Of a DNA stretch of 64,000 nt, positions 9,136-17,568 are shown in pieces. The notes under the pieces are model-generated. The model did not search any database. It was given only the letters and a program-made list of their open reading frames with translations, and was not told the origin of the DNA. The DNA lies in NCBI GenBank assembly GCA_944383885.1, contig CALWRF010000018.1, positions 50,190 through 114,189 of the forward strand, read 5' to 3'. How positions within the stretch are numbered: position 1 is the stretch's first letter; each line of letters begins with the position of its first letter. A program made the position numbers and the translations under genes. This DNA is from an uncultured Clostridia bacterium. Lineage in GTDB: Bacteria > Bacillota > Clostridia > Lachnospirales > Anaerotignaceae.

Positions 9136-10062
9136 TCAGCAAAACATAAACTGAGCGACTACTCTAAAAAAACCATTTTTAAATGTTTTATATTTAAAAA
9201 ACACATTTAACTTCTTCAATTTTGACGAATAATTCAGCATAGAATATTCTCTTAGGAACTCTTTTTCATCATCCAATAACATATAATTATAAGTACGCAA
9301 AAAAGTTTCCGACTGTTTAAATGTTTCATAAATTGCGTTTTTTATTAAATTTGATTTAAATGTATAAGTTAAAACAAATTTAAGCGACTTCATATTATGA
9401 ACGCCTACAGAATTATCACCATGCTGTCTATAAAGAACTGTTTGTTCATCACAATGTTCAATTATACCAAAAGCAGAAGCTGTTAATGCCAGCCACCAGT
9501 CATGCATAACTATAAAGCCTTTTGGATATTTGGTTAAATCCGCCAAAGTTTTATTATACATAGCTGTACACCCTGTAACTATATTTTGAATGATTAAATT
9601 GTTAAGTTTTGTTTTGTCATAGTTTGCACATAGATAATTTTTAGAGGATTCTGATATTTCAGCTAAGTTTGTATCTACAATTTTTAAGTCTGTGTGAACA
9701 AGCAACGGTGTAAATTTTCCATACTTTTTTTCAAGCTCAACCATCTTTTTAAGAGTAATTTCTATTTTATTAGGAAGCCATACATCATCTTGGTCACAAA
9801 GCATTATATAATCATCTTTATGCTCAATCATCATATTGATAAAATTATATTTTGCACTGCCTGAATTTTTTTCATTCCTTGTAACTTTAATTTTATCAGG
9901 ATACTTTTTTTCATAATCTTTAGAAATTTTAAATGTATTGTCAGTTGAGCAGTCATCATTAATATATAAACGAAAGTTTTGCTCCGTTTGATTTAATATT
10001 GACTCTATTTGTTCAGCTATATATTTTTCCCCATTGTATGATGCAAGTAAAATTGAAATCAC
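9136..10062 (-). CDS. Glycosyltransferase family 2, probable rhamnosyltransferase
   Basis: A 308-residue GT-A enzyme. It has ISILLASYNGEKYI at the N-terminus, NDDCSTDNT at 35-43 and the DQDDVW motif at 90-95, a form common in RgpB-like rhamnosyltransferases. Between rfbB and rfbD it is well placed to use dTDP-L-rhamnose. That donor assignment comes from motif and neighbourhood, not from a decisive residue. Translation appears to start at GTG 10062, with GAGGG about eleven bases upstream and no in-frame ATG nearby. Confidence 0.85.
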   Translation of the reverse strand: MISILLASYNGEKYIAEQIESILNQTEQNFRLYINDDCSTDNTFKISKDYEKKYPDKIKVTRNEKNSGSAKYNFINMMIEHKDDYIMLCDQDDVWLPNKIEITLKKMVELEKKYGKFTPLLVHTDLKIVDTNLAEISESSKNYLCANYDKTKLNNLIIQNIVTGCTAMYNKTLADLTKYPKGFIVMHDWWLALTASAFGIIEHCDEQTVLYRQHGDNSVGVHNMKSLKFVLTYTFKSNLIKNAIYETFKQSETFLRTYNYMLLDDEKEFLREYSMLNYSSKLKKLNVFFKYKTFKNGFFRVVAQFMFC

Positions 10063-10123
10063 GTCGTTATTACCCTCTAAAAATTAAATCACTTAACTTA
10101 AAATTACAGAAAATATTTATTTT

Positions 10124-11143
10124 TTATCTTTTACTGTACATTTTTTCATAATACTTCTGGTACTCTCCACTTATTATATTTTCCCACCATTTTTTGTTAT
10201 CAAGATACCATTTTATCGTCTTTTTAATTCCTTCATCAAAAGTAGTCGCAGGCTCCCATCCAAGCTCGTTTTTAATTTTAGTCGGGTCAATGGCATATCT
10301 CATATCATGTCCAGGTCTGTCTGTTACATAAGTAATTAAATCCTCGCTTTTTCCAAGAGCATTAATTATTGTTTTTACAACCTGTAAATTTGTTCTTTCA
10401 TTGTGTCCGCCTATATTGTAAACTTCTCCGGCTTTTCCGTTATGAATTATAAGGTCAATAGCTGCGCAGTGGTCTTCAACATAAAGCCAGTCCCTCACAT
10501 TCTCACCTTTTCCATAAACAGGTACAGTTTTATCATTAAGCACATTGGCTATAACAAGTGGTATAAGCTTTTCTGGAAAATGATAAGGTCCATAATTATT
10601 TGAACACCTTGAAATAGTTACTGGCAGCTTATAAGTTCTTCCGTAAGCCTGTACAAGAAGGTCCGCCGAAGCCTTTGACGCTGAATATGGACTTGATGTG
10701 TGTATAGGTGTTTCTTCTGTAAAGAATAAATCTGTTCTATCTAAAGGCAAATCGCCGTATACTTCATCAGTTGAAACCTGATGGTATCTCTTAATTCCAT
10801 ATTTTCTGCATGCGTCAAGAAGCACACTTGTTCCAATAACATTTGTTCTTAAAAAAATCTCCGGATTTTCAATAGAACGGTCAACATGACTTTCAGCAGC
10901 AAAATTTACAATTACATCTGGCTTCTCAGTTTCAAAAAGGCTGTAAACCGCTTTTCTGTCAGCTATATCACCTTTAACAAACATAAAATTTTCTTTATTC
11001 ATTACAGGCTCAAGTGTTTCCACATTTCCTGCGTATGTTAAAGCATCAAGGCATATTATTTTATAATCAGGATATTTATTTACCATATAGTGAACAAAGT
11101 TTCCACCTATAAAACCAGCTCCACCGGTAACTATAATTTTCAT
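10124..11143 (-). CDS. rfbB: dTDP-glucose 4,6-dehydratase
   Basis: It converts dTDP-glucose to dTDP-4-keto-6-deoxyglucose with bound NAD+, the second step of dTDP-L-rhamnose synthesis. The 339-residue length is typical. Visible features are the NAD-binding glycine motif GGAGFIGG (7-14), the catalytic Thr125-Asp126-Glu127 triad in STDEVYGD, and Tyr153/Lys157 in YSASK. It overlaps rfbC by four bases, so the genes are translationally coupled. Expression probably comes from the promoter upstream of rfbA at 12636-12663. Confidence 0.97.
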   Translation of the reverse strand: MKIIVTGGAGFIGGNFVHYMVNKYPDYKIICLDALTYAGNVETLEPVMNKENFMFVKGDIADRKAVYSLFETEKPDVIVNFAAESHVDRSIENPEIFLRTNVIGTSVLLDACRKYGIKRYHQVSTDEVYGDLPLDRTDLFFTEETPIHTSSPYSASKASADLLVQAYGRTYKLPVTISRCSNNYGPYHFPEKLIPLVIANVLNDKTVPVYGKGENVRDWLYVEDHCAAIDLIIHNGKAGEVYNIGGHNERTNLQVVKTIINALGKSEDLITYVTDRPGHDMRYAIDPTKIKNELGWEPATTFDEGIKKTIKWYLDNKKWWENIISGEYQKYYEKMYSKR

Positions 11144-11706
11144 TTTTTCACCTCATAAGTAAAGTATTCAAACTTATTATCATCAAACATAGGCGCTGCC
11201 GCATCTTTATCAGAAACAATAGGGTTATCAATTCCCCAGTTAACACCTATCTCAGGGTCATTCCAACGAATACTTCCTTCACTTTCAAAGCAGTATAAAT
11301 TATCTGCTTTGTATAAAAATTCTACTTCGTCAGTAAGCGTTACAAAGCCATGAGCAAACCCTCTTGGTATTATCATTTGGTGTTTATTTTCTGCTGAAAG
11401 CTCTACCGCAACCCATTTTTTATAAGTAGGCGAACCTTTTCTTATGTCCACAGCAACATCTAAAACAGCGCCCTTAGTGCATCGTACAAGTTTCGCCTGT
11501 GAATGTTCCCCCTTTTGAAAATGAAGACCTCTTATAGTTCCTTTAGTAGATGAATAAGACTGGTTGTCCTGAACAAAGTCATAATATAAGCCGGCTTCTT
11601 CCATCTTCTTTTTAGACCAGCTTTCAAAAAAATATCCGCGTTTATCTCCAAAAACATCCGGCTCTATTATATAAACATCTAACACATCTGTTTTTATAAC
11701 ATTCAT
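11140..11706 (-). CDS. rfbC: dTDP-4-dehydrorhamnose 3,5-epimerase
   Basis: A 188-residue cupin-fold epimerase, the third enzyme of the dTDP-L-rhamnose pathway. The catalytic His62 is in RGLHFQKGEHSQAKLV, and the tyrosine-rich segment FLYKADNLY lies near 130-138. PRGFAHGF at 114-121 is the family's second histidine-containing loop. The start follows a GGAGAG box. It lies between rfbA (12-base gap) and rfbB (four-base overlap). Confidence 0.96.
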   Translation of the reverse strand: MNVIKTDVLDVYIIEPDVFGDKRGYFFESWSKKKMEEAGLYYDFVQDNQSYSSTKGTIRGLHFQKGEHSQAKLVRCTKGAVLDVAVDIRKGSPTYKKWVAVELSAENKHQMIIPRGFAHGFVTLTDEVEFLYKADNLYCFESEGSIRWNDPEIGVNWGIDNPIVSDKDAAAPMFDDNKFEYFTYEVKK

Positions 11707-11718
11707 TATTAACTCTCC

Positions 11719-12597
11719 TTAATAAATAATCCTGCCTTCTGCTACTTTCATAAGATGCTTGCCGTAATCAGACTTTCCGTAAAGCTTTGCTGACTCAAGC
11801 AGTTTTTCTTTAGATATCCAATTATTTCTGTATGCTATTTCTTCAACAGCTGAAATTTTAATTCCCTGTCTTTTTTCTATAACTCGTACAAACTCAGTAG
11901 CATCAGCAAGTGCATCCATTGTTCCAGTATCAAGCCATGCATAGCCTCTGCCGAGGGTTACTACATTAAGAGTTCCATCTTCAAGATACATTTTATTAAG
12001 GTCCGTTATTTCAAGTTCTCCTCTTGCTGATGGCTTAACTTTTTTTGCAAACTCACTTACTCTGCTGTCATAAAAATATAAGCCTGTTACGCAGTAGTTT
12101 GATTTTGGCTTTTCTGGTTTCTCCTCTATAGAAACAGCCTTTCCATTTTCATCAAACTCAACTATTCCAAATCTTTCAGGGTCATCAACATAGTATCCAA
12201 AAACTGTTGCGCCTACTTTTCTTTCAGCCGCTTCTTTAAGGTTTTTAGTAAGTCCGTTTCCATAAAAAATATTGTCGCCAAGTATCATTGCGCAGCTGTC
12301 ACCATCTATAAATTTTTCACCTATTATAAAAGCCTGTGCCAATCCATCAGGTGATGGCTGTTCAGCATAACTAAGTCTTATTCCAAATTTCGAGCCATCA
12401 CCTAAAAGTTTTTTAAAATTATGCAAATCAACTGGGGTTGAAATTATAAGTATATCCCTTATCCCAGCTAACATAAGTGTTGAAAGCGGGTAATATATCA
12501 TCGGCTTGTCATATACTGGTAAAAGCTGTTTAGACGTTACCATTGTAAGCGGATAAAGCCTTGTTCCCGAACCTCCGGCTAATATAATTCCCTTCAT
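11719..12597 (-). CDS. rfbA: Glucose-1-phosphate thymidylyltransferase
   Basis: It makes dTDP-glucose from glucose-1-phosphate and dTTP, the entry step to dTDP-L-rhamnose. The 292-residue protein begins [18 protein letters not shown], the nucleotidyltransferase signature. It has LGDNIFYG near 107-114 with the metal-binding aspartate, and [12 protein letters not shown] further on. It is the first gene of the rfbACB unit. A sigma-A promoter at 12636-12663 leads into it with a leader of about 30 bases. Confidence 0.97.
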   Translation of the reverse strand: MKGIILAGGSGTRLYPLTMVTSKQLLPVYDKPMIYYPLSTLMLAGIRDILIISTPVDLHNFKKLLGDGSKFGIRLSYAEQPSPDGLAQAFIIGEKFIDGDSCAMILGDNIFYGNGLTKNLKEAAERKVGATVFGYYVDDPERFGIVEFDENGKAVSIEEKPEKPKSNYCVTGLYFYDSRVSEFAKKVKPSARGELEITDLNKMYLEDGTLNVVTLGRGYAWLDTGTMDALADATEFVRVIEKRQGIKISAVEEIAYRNNWISKEKLLESAKLYGKSDYGKHLMKVAEGRIIY

Positions 12598-12635
12598 AAT
12601 AATGCTACACCCCGTTCATATTTAATAAACAACTA

Positions 12636-12663
12636 ATTATACCACATAAAATTATTATTTCAA
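12636..12663 (-). promoter_or_regulatory. Sigma-A promoter for the rfbA-rfbC-rfbB unit
   Basis: On the minus strand TTGAAA (12663-12658) is separated by 16 bases from a perfect TATAAT (12641-12636). Transcription would begin near 12629, about 30 bases before the rfbA start. The -35 overlaps the stop codon of the upstream glycosyltransferase gene. Confidence 0.6.
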
Positions 12664-13778
12664 ATATAATTACCAGTTATTTCTTCAATAATCGACTCCA
12701 TATCTAATATTATTTTCTTTAAATCATACTTTTCTGATTCTTTTTTATTATATTCACCAAATAATTTTCTTAAATTCGGATTTTGATATAAAAAATCTAT
12801 ATAATAACTCATTTTATTTATATCCAATGGATTTACCAAATAACCTCCATTCTCATTTATCAAATCCCTGTTTCCTCTGATGTCAGAACAAATAACTGGC
12901 AGACCTGATGCCATTGCTTCAATTACCGAAACAGGCAGACCTTCTTGAAAACTTGGAAATAAAAATACATCTGCAGCTTTCATAATTTCGTTTACATCTT
13001 TTCTGAAACCACAAAAAATAATTCTTTGTTCTAAATTTAAGTCTTTTGTAAGTTTTCTTAATCTAAATTCATTTTTTCCCCGACCACAAATTACTAATAC
13101 AATATTTTTATTTTTGCATTTACCAATAGCTTTAATTGCAGAATTTTGATTTTTTCTATTTATTAATTCACCTACATTCAAAACAACAAAAGCATTTTCT
13201 GGTATTCCCAATTCTTGTTTTTTAGAAAGTACATCAATATTTGTGATTTTTATTCGGTCTAAATCAGCTCCTATTCCATAAAGCAGATATACTTTTCCAT
13301 TTTTTCTAAGTTTAAACTTTTTAGCTGCTTCATAATCCTCTTTATTAATTGTAATTAAGCAATCAGTACAATGAGCAAGTATTTTTTCAATATTTTTGAA
13401 TAAAAATGCGTTAATAAACGGAGCACCTTTATAAAAATGAAATCCATGCGCCATATATATAACAGGTTTTGTATTAGTAATATAAGCTGCTATCCTTGTT
13501 ACAACACCGCCCATAGGCGTATGACACATAACTAAGTCATACTTATTTTTTTTCATAAGCCGAATCATTTGAATTATAGCAAACACATTACTGACACTAA
13601 AAGGAGATCTTTTAATTGATACAGAGTACTCATTTGATGCAAAGGGAACCTTTTCATCTCCATTTGTTACTACATCAACAATCCAACCTTTTTTTATAAA
13701 CATTTTTATATATGGAATATGAAAAACATTTATATGCCCTTTGGCAGTTGTCGCAGCAATCAATACTTTTTTACTCAT
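12660..13778 (-). CDS. Glycosyltransferase family 4 (GT-B fold)
   Basis: A 372-residue GT-B enzyme. The N-terminal lobe starts KVLIAATTAKGHINVFHIPYI. The C-terminal donor-binding lobe holds the retaining GT4 hallmark FPSFQEGLPVSVIEAMASGLPVICSD around residues 275-300, with the conserved EGLP and E-x7-E pattern. It is similar in layout to EpsD/EpsF-like enzymes of exopolysaccharide loci. It is the first gene of the surface-glycan cluster, just upstream of the rfb promoter. The sugar specificity cannot be read. The sigma-54 regulator upstream has no visible terminator, so read-through into this gene is possible. Confidence 0.88.
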   Translation of the reverse strand: MSKKVLIAATTAKGHINVFHIPYIKMFIKKGWIVDVVTNGDEKVPFASNEYSVSIKRSPFSVSNVFAIIQMIRLMKKNKYDLVMCHTPMGGVVTRIAAYITNTKPVIYMAHGFHFYKGAPFINAFLFKNIEKILAHCTDCLITINKEDYEAAKKFKLRKNGKVYLLYGIGADLDRIKITNIDVLSKKQELGIPENAFVVLNVGELINRKNQNSAIKAIGKCKNKNIVLVICGRGKNEFRLRKLTKDLNLEQRIIFCGFRKDVNEIMKAADVFLFPSFQEGLPVSVIEAMASGLPVICSDIRGNRDLINENGGYLVNPLDINKMSYYIDFLYQNPNLRKLFGEYNKKESEKYDLKKIILDMESIIEEITGNYI

Positions 13779-13845
13779 AATCAGCCTTTCCTAAATAATA
13801 AAACTTAATAGTTTGATTTACTTATTAAATTTACAATATACTATT

Positions 13846-15231
13846 TTATAAACCATACTTTTTTATTTTTCTGTAAAGGGTTGAAATACTAATACCCATC
13901 TCATTAGCAACAGCAGTTTTACTGCCATTATTATTAATCAATTTTTCTTTTATTATAGATTTTTCATTTTCTTCAATTTGTTTTTCAACACTATTTAAAC
14001 TTATTTTTGAGTCAATATCAAATTCTGTTTCAGGTACAAATCCGTTCTCTATTAAATTACTGATAATAGTATCAATATCATAAGAAAACAGTTCATTTCC
14101 AATCATTAATTCCATTCTTTCCAGCATATTTTCAAGTTCACGTATATTACCTGGGAAATTGTAATCCTTCAATCTGTCAAGAATGCATTTAATCTTATTT
14201 TTATATTTTTCATAAAAACAAAATAAATTCTTTTTATATAATATAGAAGCGCTTAAAGGCAGTATATCCTCAGTTCTTTTTCGTAATGGCAGTATATCAA
14301 GCCTTAAAACATTAAGGCGGTAATATAAATCAAGCCGAAAATTCCCTTTTTTTACTTCTTCATGCAGATTTTTATTTGTAGCTGCTATAATCCTCACATC
14401 AACAGGAATTATAGTATCACTTCCAACAGGTCTTATCTGTTTTTCCTGAAGCACGCGCAAAAGCTTGCTTTGAAACGAAATTGGTATTTCCCCTATTTCA
14501 TCAAGAAAAAGCGTTCCTTTATGAGCAAGCTGGAAAAGTCCAATTTTTCCGCCTTTCTTCGCGCCTGTAAATGATGAATCAGCATATCCAAATAACTCGC
14601 TTTCAAGTATTGTCTCTGTAAGAGTAGTACAGTTAATAGCAACAAACGGCATATTTTTTCTATCTGAGTAGTTGTGGATACTCTGCGCAAAAAGTTCTTT
14701 TCCTGTTCCGCTCTCACCAGTGATTAATACTGTAGACGATTTTTTTGCATAAGCTTTAGCTAACTCTTTTATCCTAATCATATTTTTATTCTCAGTTATT
14801 ATATCATCAAAATGATATTTAGCACTAAAACCTTTTTGGGCAAGCTGCCTTCTAAGTTCTATAGACGGCTTTTCAACATTTTCTATTTCCCTAAATGCCG
14901 CAATAGCGCCAATTATTTTCCCATTTAATTTAATAGGAAATCTGTTTATTAAAACAGGTCTTTTAAATCTTGTATCATACTGGTCTCTTTCAACTACACC
15001 TTTATCAAGAGCCCTTTTCAGATGTGAATTTTTAAATAAAGAACATATATTTTCTCCTATATGATTGCTTATGTCAATATTTGTAAATTCCTTATACCAA
15101 TTATTGGCATAAATAATTTTTCCATCTTTATCAATTATCATAAAGCCATTATACGAGGTTTCCATGATAGTTTTCATTGCATATTTAAATACAAAATTAT
15201 CATATAAATCTGCAAATACGCCTTCATCCAA
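13846..15231 (-). CDS. Sigma-54-dependent activator, PAS + AAA+ + Fis-type HTH
   Basis: A bacterial enhancer-binding protein that remodels RNA polymerase carrying sigma-54. A PAS sensor covers residues about 15-115 (NGFMIIDKDGKIIYANNWY). The AAA+ domain follows, with Walker A GESGTGKE at 172-179, the sigma-54-contact loop SSFTGA at 219-224 (a variant of GAFTGA), Walker B TLFLDEIGE at 240-248 and the arginine region FRLDLYYRL near 298-306. A Fis-type helix-turn-helix ends the protein (NEMGISISTLYRKIKKYGL). TTG 15231 is chosen because AGGGAGGTG lies six bases upstream; ATG 15255 lacks such a box. It is divergent from the CoA-transferase operon, which has a sigma-54 promoter, so it is the likely regulator. 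There is no receiver domain, so the signal is probably a ligand or partner at PAS. Confidence 0.92.
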   Translation of the reverse strand: MDEGVFADLYDNFVFKYAMKTIMETSYNGFMIIDKDGKIIYANNWYKEFTNIDISNHIGENICSLFKNSHLKRALDKGVVERDQYDTRFKRPVLINRFPIKLNGKIIGAIAAFREIENVEKPSIELRRQLAQKGFSAKYHFDDIITENKNMIRIKELAKAYAKKSSTVLITGESGTGKELFAQSIHNYSDRKNMPFVAINCTTLTETILESELFGYADSSFTGAKKGGKIGLFQLAHKGTLFLDEIGEIPISFQSKLLRVLQEKQIRPVGSDTIIPVDVRIIAATNKNLHEEVKKGNFRLDLYYRLNVLRLDILPLRKRTEDILPLSASILYKKNLFCFYEKYKNKIKCILDRLKDYNFPGNIRELENMLERMELMIGNELFSYDIDTIISNLIENGFVPETEFDIDSKISLNSVEKQIEENEKSIIKEKLINNNGSKTAVANEMGISISTLYRKIKKYGL

Positions 15232-15256
15232 TAAAAACACCTCCCTAATAAGCATA

Positions 15257-15314
15257 TTTTATCATATTAATAATAAAAATTGCTATTATTTGATAAAATT
15301 TGACTATTATTTGA
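15257..15314. promoter_or_regulatory. Probable enhancer (UAS) for the sigma-54 activator
   Basis: Two copies of CTATTATTTGA lie at 15283-15293 and 15304-15314. Their starts are 21 bp apart, two helical turns, so both face the same side of the DNA. An 8-bp inverted repeat TTTTATCA (15257-15264) / TGATAAAA (15291-15298) overlaps the first copy. The sites lie 50-110 bp upstream of the -24/-12 promoter, the usual place for enhancer sites. Confidence 0.55.
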
Positions 15315-15366
15315 AAAAAAGTTGTATGACTGAACAATATTTCATAGCAGTTTAAGATAAAATAAT

Positions 15367-15383
15367 TTGGCACAGTAATTGCT
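15367..15383 (+). promoter_or_regulatory. Sigma-54 (-24/-12) promoter of the CoA-transferase/TRAP operon
   Basis: TTGGCACAGTAATTGCT matches the TTGGCAC-N5-TTGCW consensus at every fixed position, with GG and GC exactly 12 bp apart. Transcription is expected near 15395, about 34 bases before the start codon at 15429. No competing sigma-A promoter is obvious in the 197-bp divergent gap. Confidence 0.9.
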
Positions 15384-15428
15384 ACTAAATATTATTAAAT
15401 TAAAACTTTTATCTAAGGAGGGAAATGT

Positions 15429-16625
15429 ATGGAAAAAGCAGGCGCATTAAGTAATCTTACAATATTGGACTTAACAAGGGTATTAGCCGGACCTTACTGC
15501 ACAATGATTCTTGCAGATATGGGTGCCAATGTTATTAAAATCGAAATACCTAAAAAAGGCGATGACACAAGACAGTATGGTCCCTTCAAAAACGGTGAAA
15601 GCATGTATTATGCTAATGTTAACAGAAGCAAAAGAAGCATTACGCTTAACCTTAAAAGTGAAGAAGGCAAAAAAATATTCCTTGAAATGGTAAAAAAAGC
15701 TGATGCTGTAGTGGAAAATTATCGTCCTGGAGTTATGGATAAGCTTGGTCTTGGATATGATGTGCTGAGCAAAGTTAATGATCAGATTATTTATGTCGGA
15801 ATATCAGGTTTTGGGTCCTACGGCCCTTATTCAAACAGACCAGGGTATGACATAATAGCTCAGGCAATGGGCGGCTTAATGGCATATACCGGTTGGCCGG
15901 AAACTGGTCCTACACGTTCAGGCAATGCTATGGGTGATGTTTTAGGCGGACTTAATGGAGCTATTGGTCTTTTAGCTGCTGTAAATGGCAGAAAAGTTAC
16001 AGGAAAAGGGCAAAGAGTTGATATTTCCCTCGTTGATGGTGTTGCAGCGGCTCTTGAAAACGGAATTGTTAGATACGAAGCAACAGGAAAAGTACCAGAA
16101 AGAACAGGTAACAGATACTCAACACTTTATCCTTATGACTCTTTTGAAGCAAAAGACGGCTCTTTTGTTTTAGGATGCGGAAACCAAAAACTATGGGAAA
16201 AATTCGCAAAAGTCGCGGGAATGGAAGATTTAATTACAGATGAGAGATACTTAGACGGACCTAAACGCCTTGAACATTTTGAGGAGCTTAAAGAAGTAAT
16301 AAACAACTGGGCTAAAGATTATCTTGTTGAAGATGTTGTTAAACTTATACTTGATTCAGGGGTTCCTGCTGCTCCAATTTATGATATGGAACAGCTTGTA
16401 AACGATAAGCATATAGCAGGTGCAAGAGAAATGTTTGTACCAATTAAACACCCAATAATAGGAGATATGCGTGTTATCGGAGATGCAGTAAAGCTTATGG
16501 GAACTAAAAACGGCGTACGCTGGCCGGCTCCTATGCTTGGCGAGCATAACGATGAGGTTTATAGAGAATTACTGGGTTTTACAAAAGAGGATATAATTAA
16601 TTACAAAAATGCCGGAGTTATGTAA
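15429..16625 (+). CDS. Class III (CaiB/BaiF) CoA-transferase
   Basis: It moves CoA between two carboxylic acids through a mixed anhydride with an aspartate. The 398-residue protein shows the family order: ILDLTRVLAGPYCTMILADMGA near the start, GFGSYGPYSNRPGYDIIAQA at 127-146 and the catalytic Asp170 in AMGDVLGGLNGAIG. The ribosome binding site is AAGGAGGG. As first gene of a sigma-54 operon with a lyase and a TRAP transporter, it probably activates the imported acid at the expense of a product CoA ester such as acetyl-CoA. The substrate is inferred from context to be a branched dicarboxylate. Confidence 0.93.
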   Translation: MEKAGALSNLTILDLTRVLAGPYCTMILADMGANVIKIEIPKKGDDTRQYGPFKNGESMYYANVNRSKRSITLNLKSEEGKKIFLEMVKKADAVVENYRPGVMDKLGLGYDVLSKVNDQIIYVGISGFGSYGPYSNRPGYDIIAQAMGGLMAYTGWPETGPTRSGNAMGDVLGGLNGAIGLLAAVNGRKVTGKGQRVDISLVDGVAAALENGIVRYEATGKVPERTGNRYSTLYPYDSFEAKDGSFVLGCGNQKLWEKFAKVAGMEDLITDERYLDGPKRLEHFEELKEVINNWAKDYLVEDVVKLILDSGVPAAPIYDMEQLVNDKHIAGAREMFVPIKHPIIGDMRVIGDAVKLMGTKNGVRWPAPMLGEHNDEVYRELLGFTKEDIINYKNAGVM

Positions 16626-16731
16626 TTATTTAAACAGTTTTCAATTAATATTAATTTTCTAAACAGGTTAATACCAAAAATAAACATAATATAAAGGCTA
16701 ATAATTTAAAAATTGTTATGGGGGAAAATCA

Positions 16732-17520
16732 ATGAAAGAATATACAGGTATAGTTGTTACTAAAGAAAAAAGCACAGTGATAATACGAATTAACCGTCCT
16801 GAAATAAACTGCAAAATAAACAGGGCAACAGGCAACTCTATAATAGAAGCTATTAAAGATGCTAATTCTGATGACGAAATAAAAGTAATTATTTTAACAG
16901 GCACCGGAGAATACTTCTGCGGCGGAGGTGAAGTAGATAATCATCCTAACGGAACACTTAAAGATTATGTGAATTACTCTGAGGCATTTTGTAACATACA
17001 TTATGCTATATATGACTCATTTAAACCTATAATTGCCGCAGTACAAGGCAAAGCTGTAGCCGGAGGCTTTTCTCTTACAGAAGCCTGTGACATAGCAGTA
17101 TGTTCTGAAAAATCAGTTTTTGCTTTGCCTGAAATAACGCATGGGCTTTTCCCTATGATAGCTCTTGCCACAACAGGCAAAACGATTCCTAAAAAAGCAT
17201 TGCTTAAATTAAGCTATACAGCTGAAGTAATCAGCGCTGAGCAGGCTAAAGAATGGGTTATTGTAAACGAAATTGCAGAAGACGGAAAAGTACTTGAAAG
17301 AGCACTTGAAATAGCAGATGAAATTTCTCAGTACAGTGCAGATGCCATAGCATTCGGCAGACGTGCTTATTACGCAATGAATAATATGCCTCTTAGGGAT
17401 GCACTGGAATATTCGAGAGCGGCGCTCTTCGGAACCCTCTATACAGATGACGCCATTAATATGGGGCAAGCTGTTAAAAACGGAGAGCTGCCTTTAGACT
17501 ACATAAAGTCTAAAAAATAA
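16732..17520 (+). CDS. Crotonase-fold enoyl-CoA hydratase/isomerase, first catalytic Glu missing
   Basis: A 262-residue crotonase. The oxyanion-hole segments are YFCGGGEVD (61-69) and VQGKAVAGGFSL (104-115). Aligned by eye to methylglutaconyl-CoA hydratase (GGGLELALACD), the first catalytic glutamate is Ser114 here, while the second, Glu134 in ALPEI, is kept. Enoyl-CoA isomerases work with only the second glutamate, so isomerisation, or hydration by another residue, are both possible. Between the CoA-transferase and the HMG-CoA-lyase-like gene it would be expected to handle an enoyl-CoA such as 3-methylglutaconyl-CoA. The ribosome binding site is a G-run (GGGGG) before ATG. Confidence 0.85.
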   Translation: MKEYTGIVVTKEKSTVIIRINRPEINCKINRATGNSIIEAIKDANSDDEIKVIILTGTGEYFCGGGEVDNHPNGTLKDYVNYSEAFCNIHYAIYDSFKPIIAAVQGKAVAGGFSLTEACDIAVCSEKSVFALPEITHGLFPMIALATTGKTIPKKALLKLSYTAEVISAEQAKEWVIVNEIAEDGKVLERALEIADEISQYSADAIAFGRRAYYAMNNMPLRDALEYSRAALFGTLYTDDAINMGQAVKNGELPLDYIKSKK

Positions 17521-17568
17521 AACAGTGCGTATCTGATTTGCAACATCAGAAAGGAGATTAAATCCTAT

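Noticed and set aside
1..13778. Foreign island with attachment sites around the glycan locus
   Set aside because: Base composition is low in G+C and the glycosyltransferases may be variable, but no integrase, insertion sequence, tRNA or direct repeat is visible at the right border, and the left border is outside the window.
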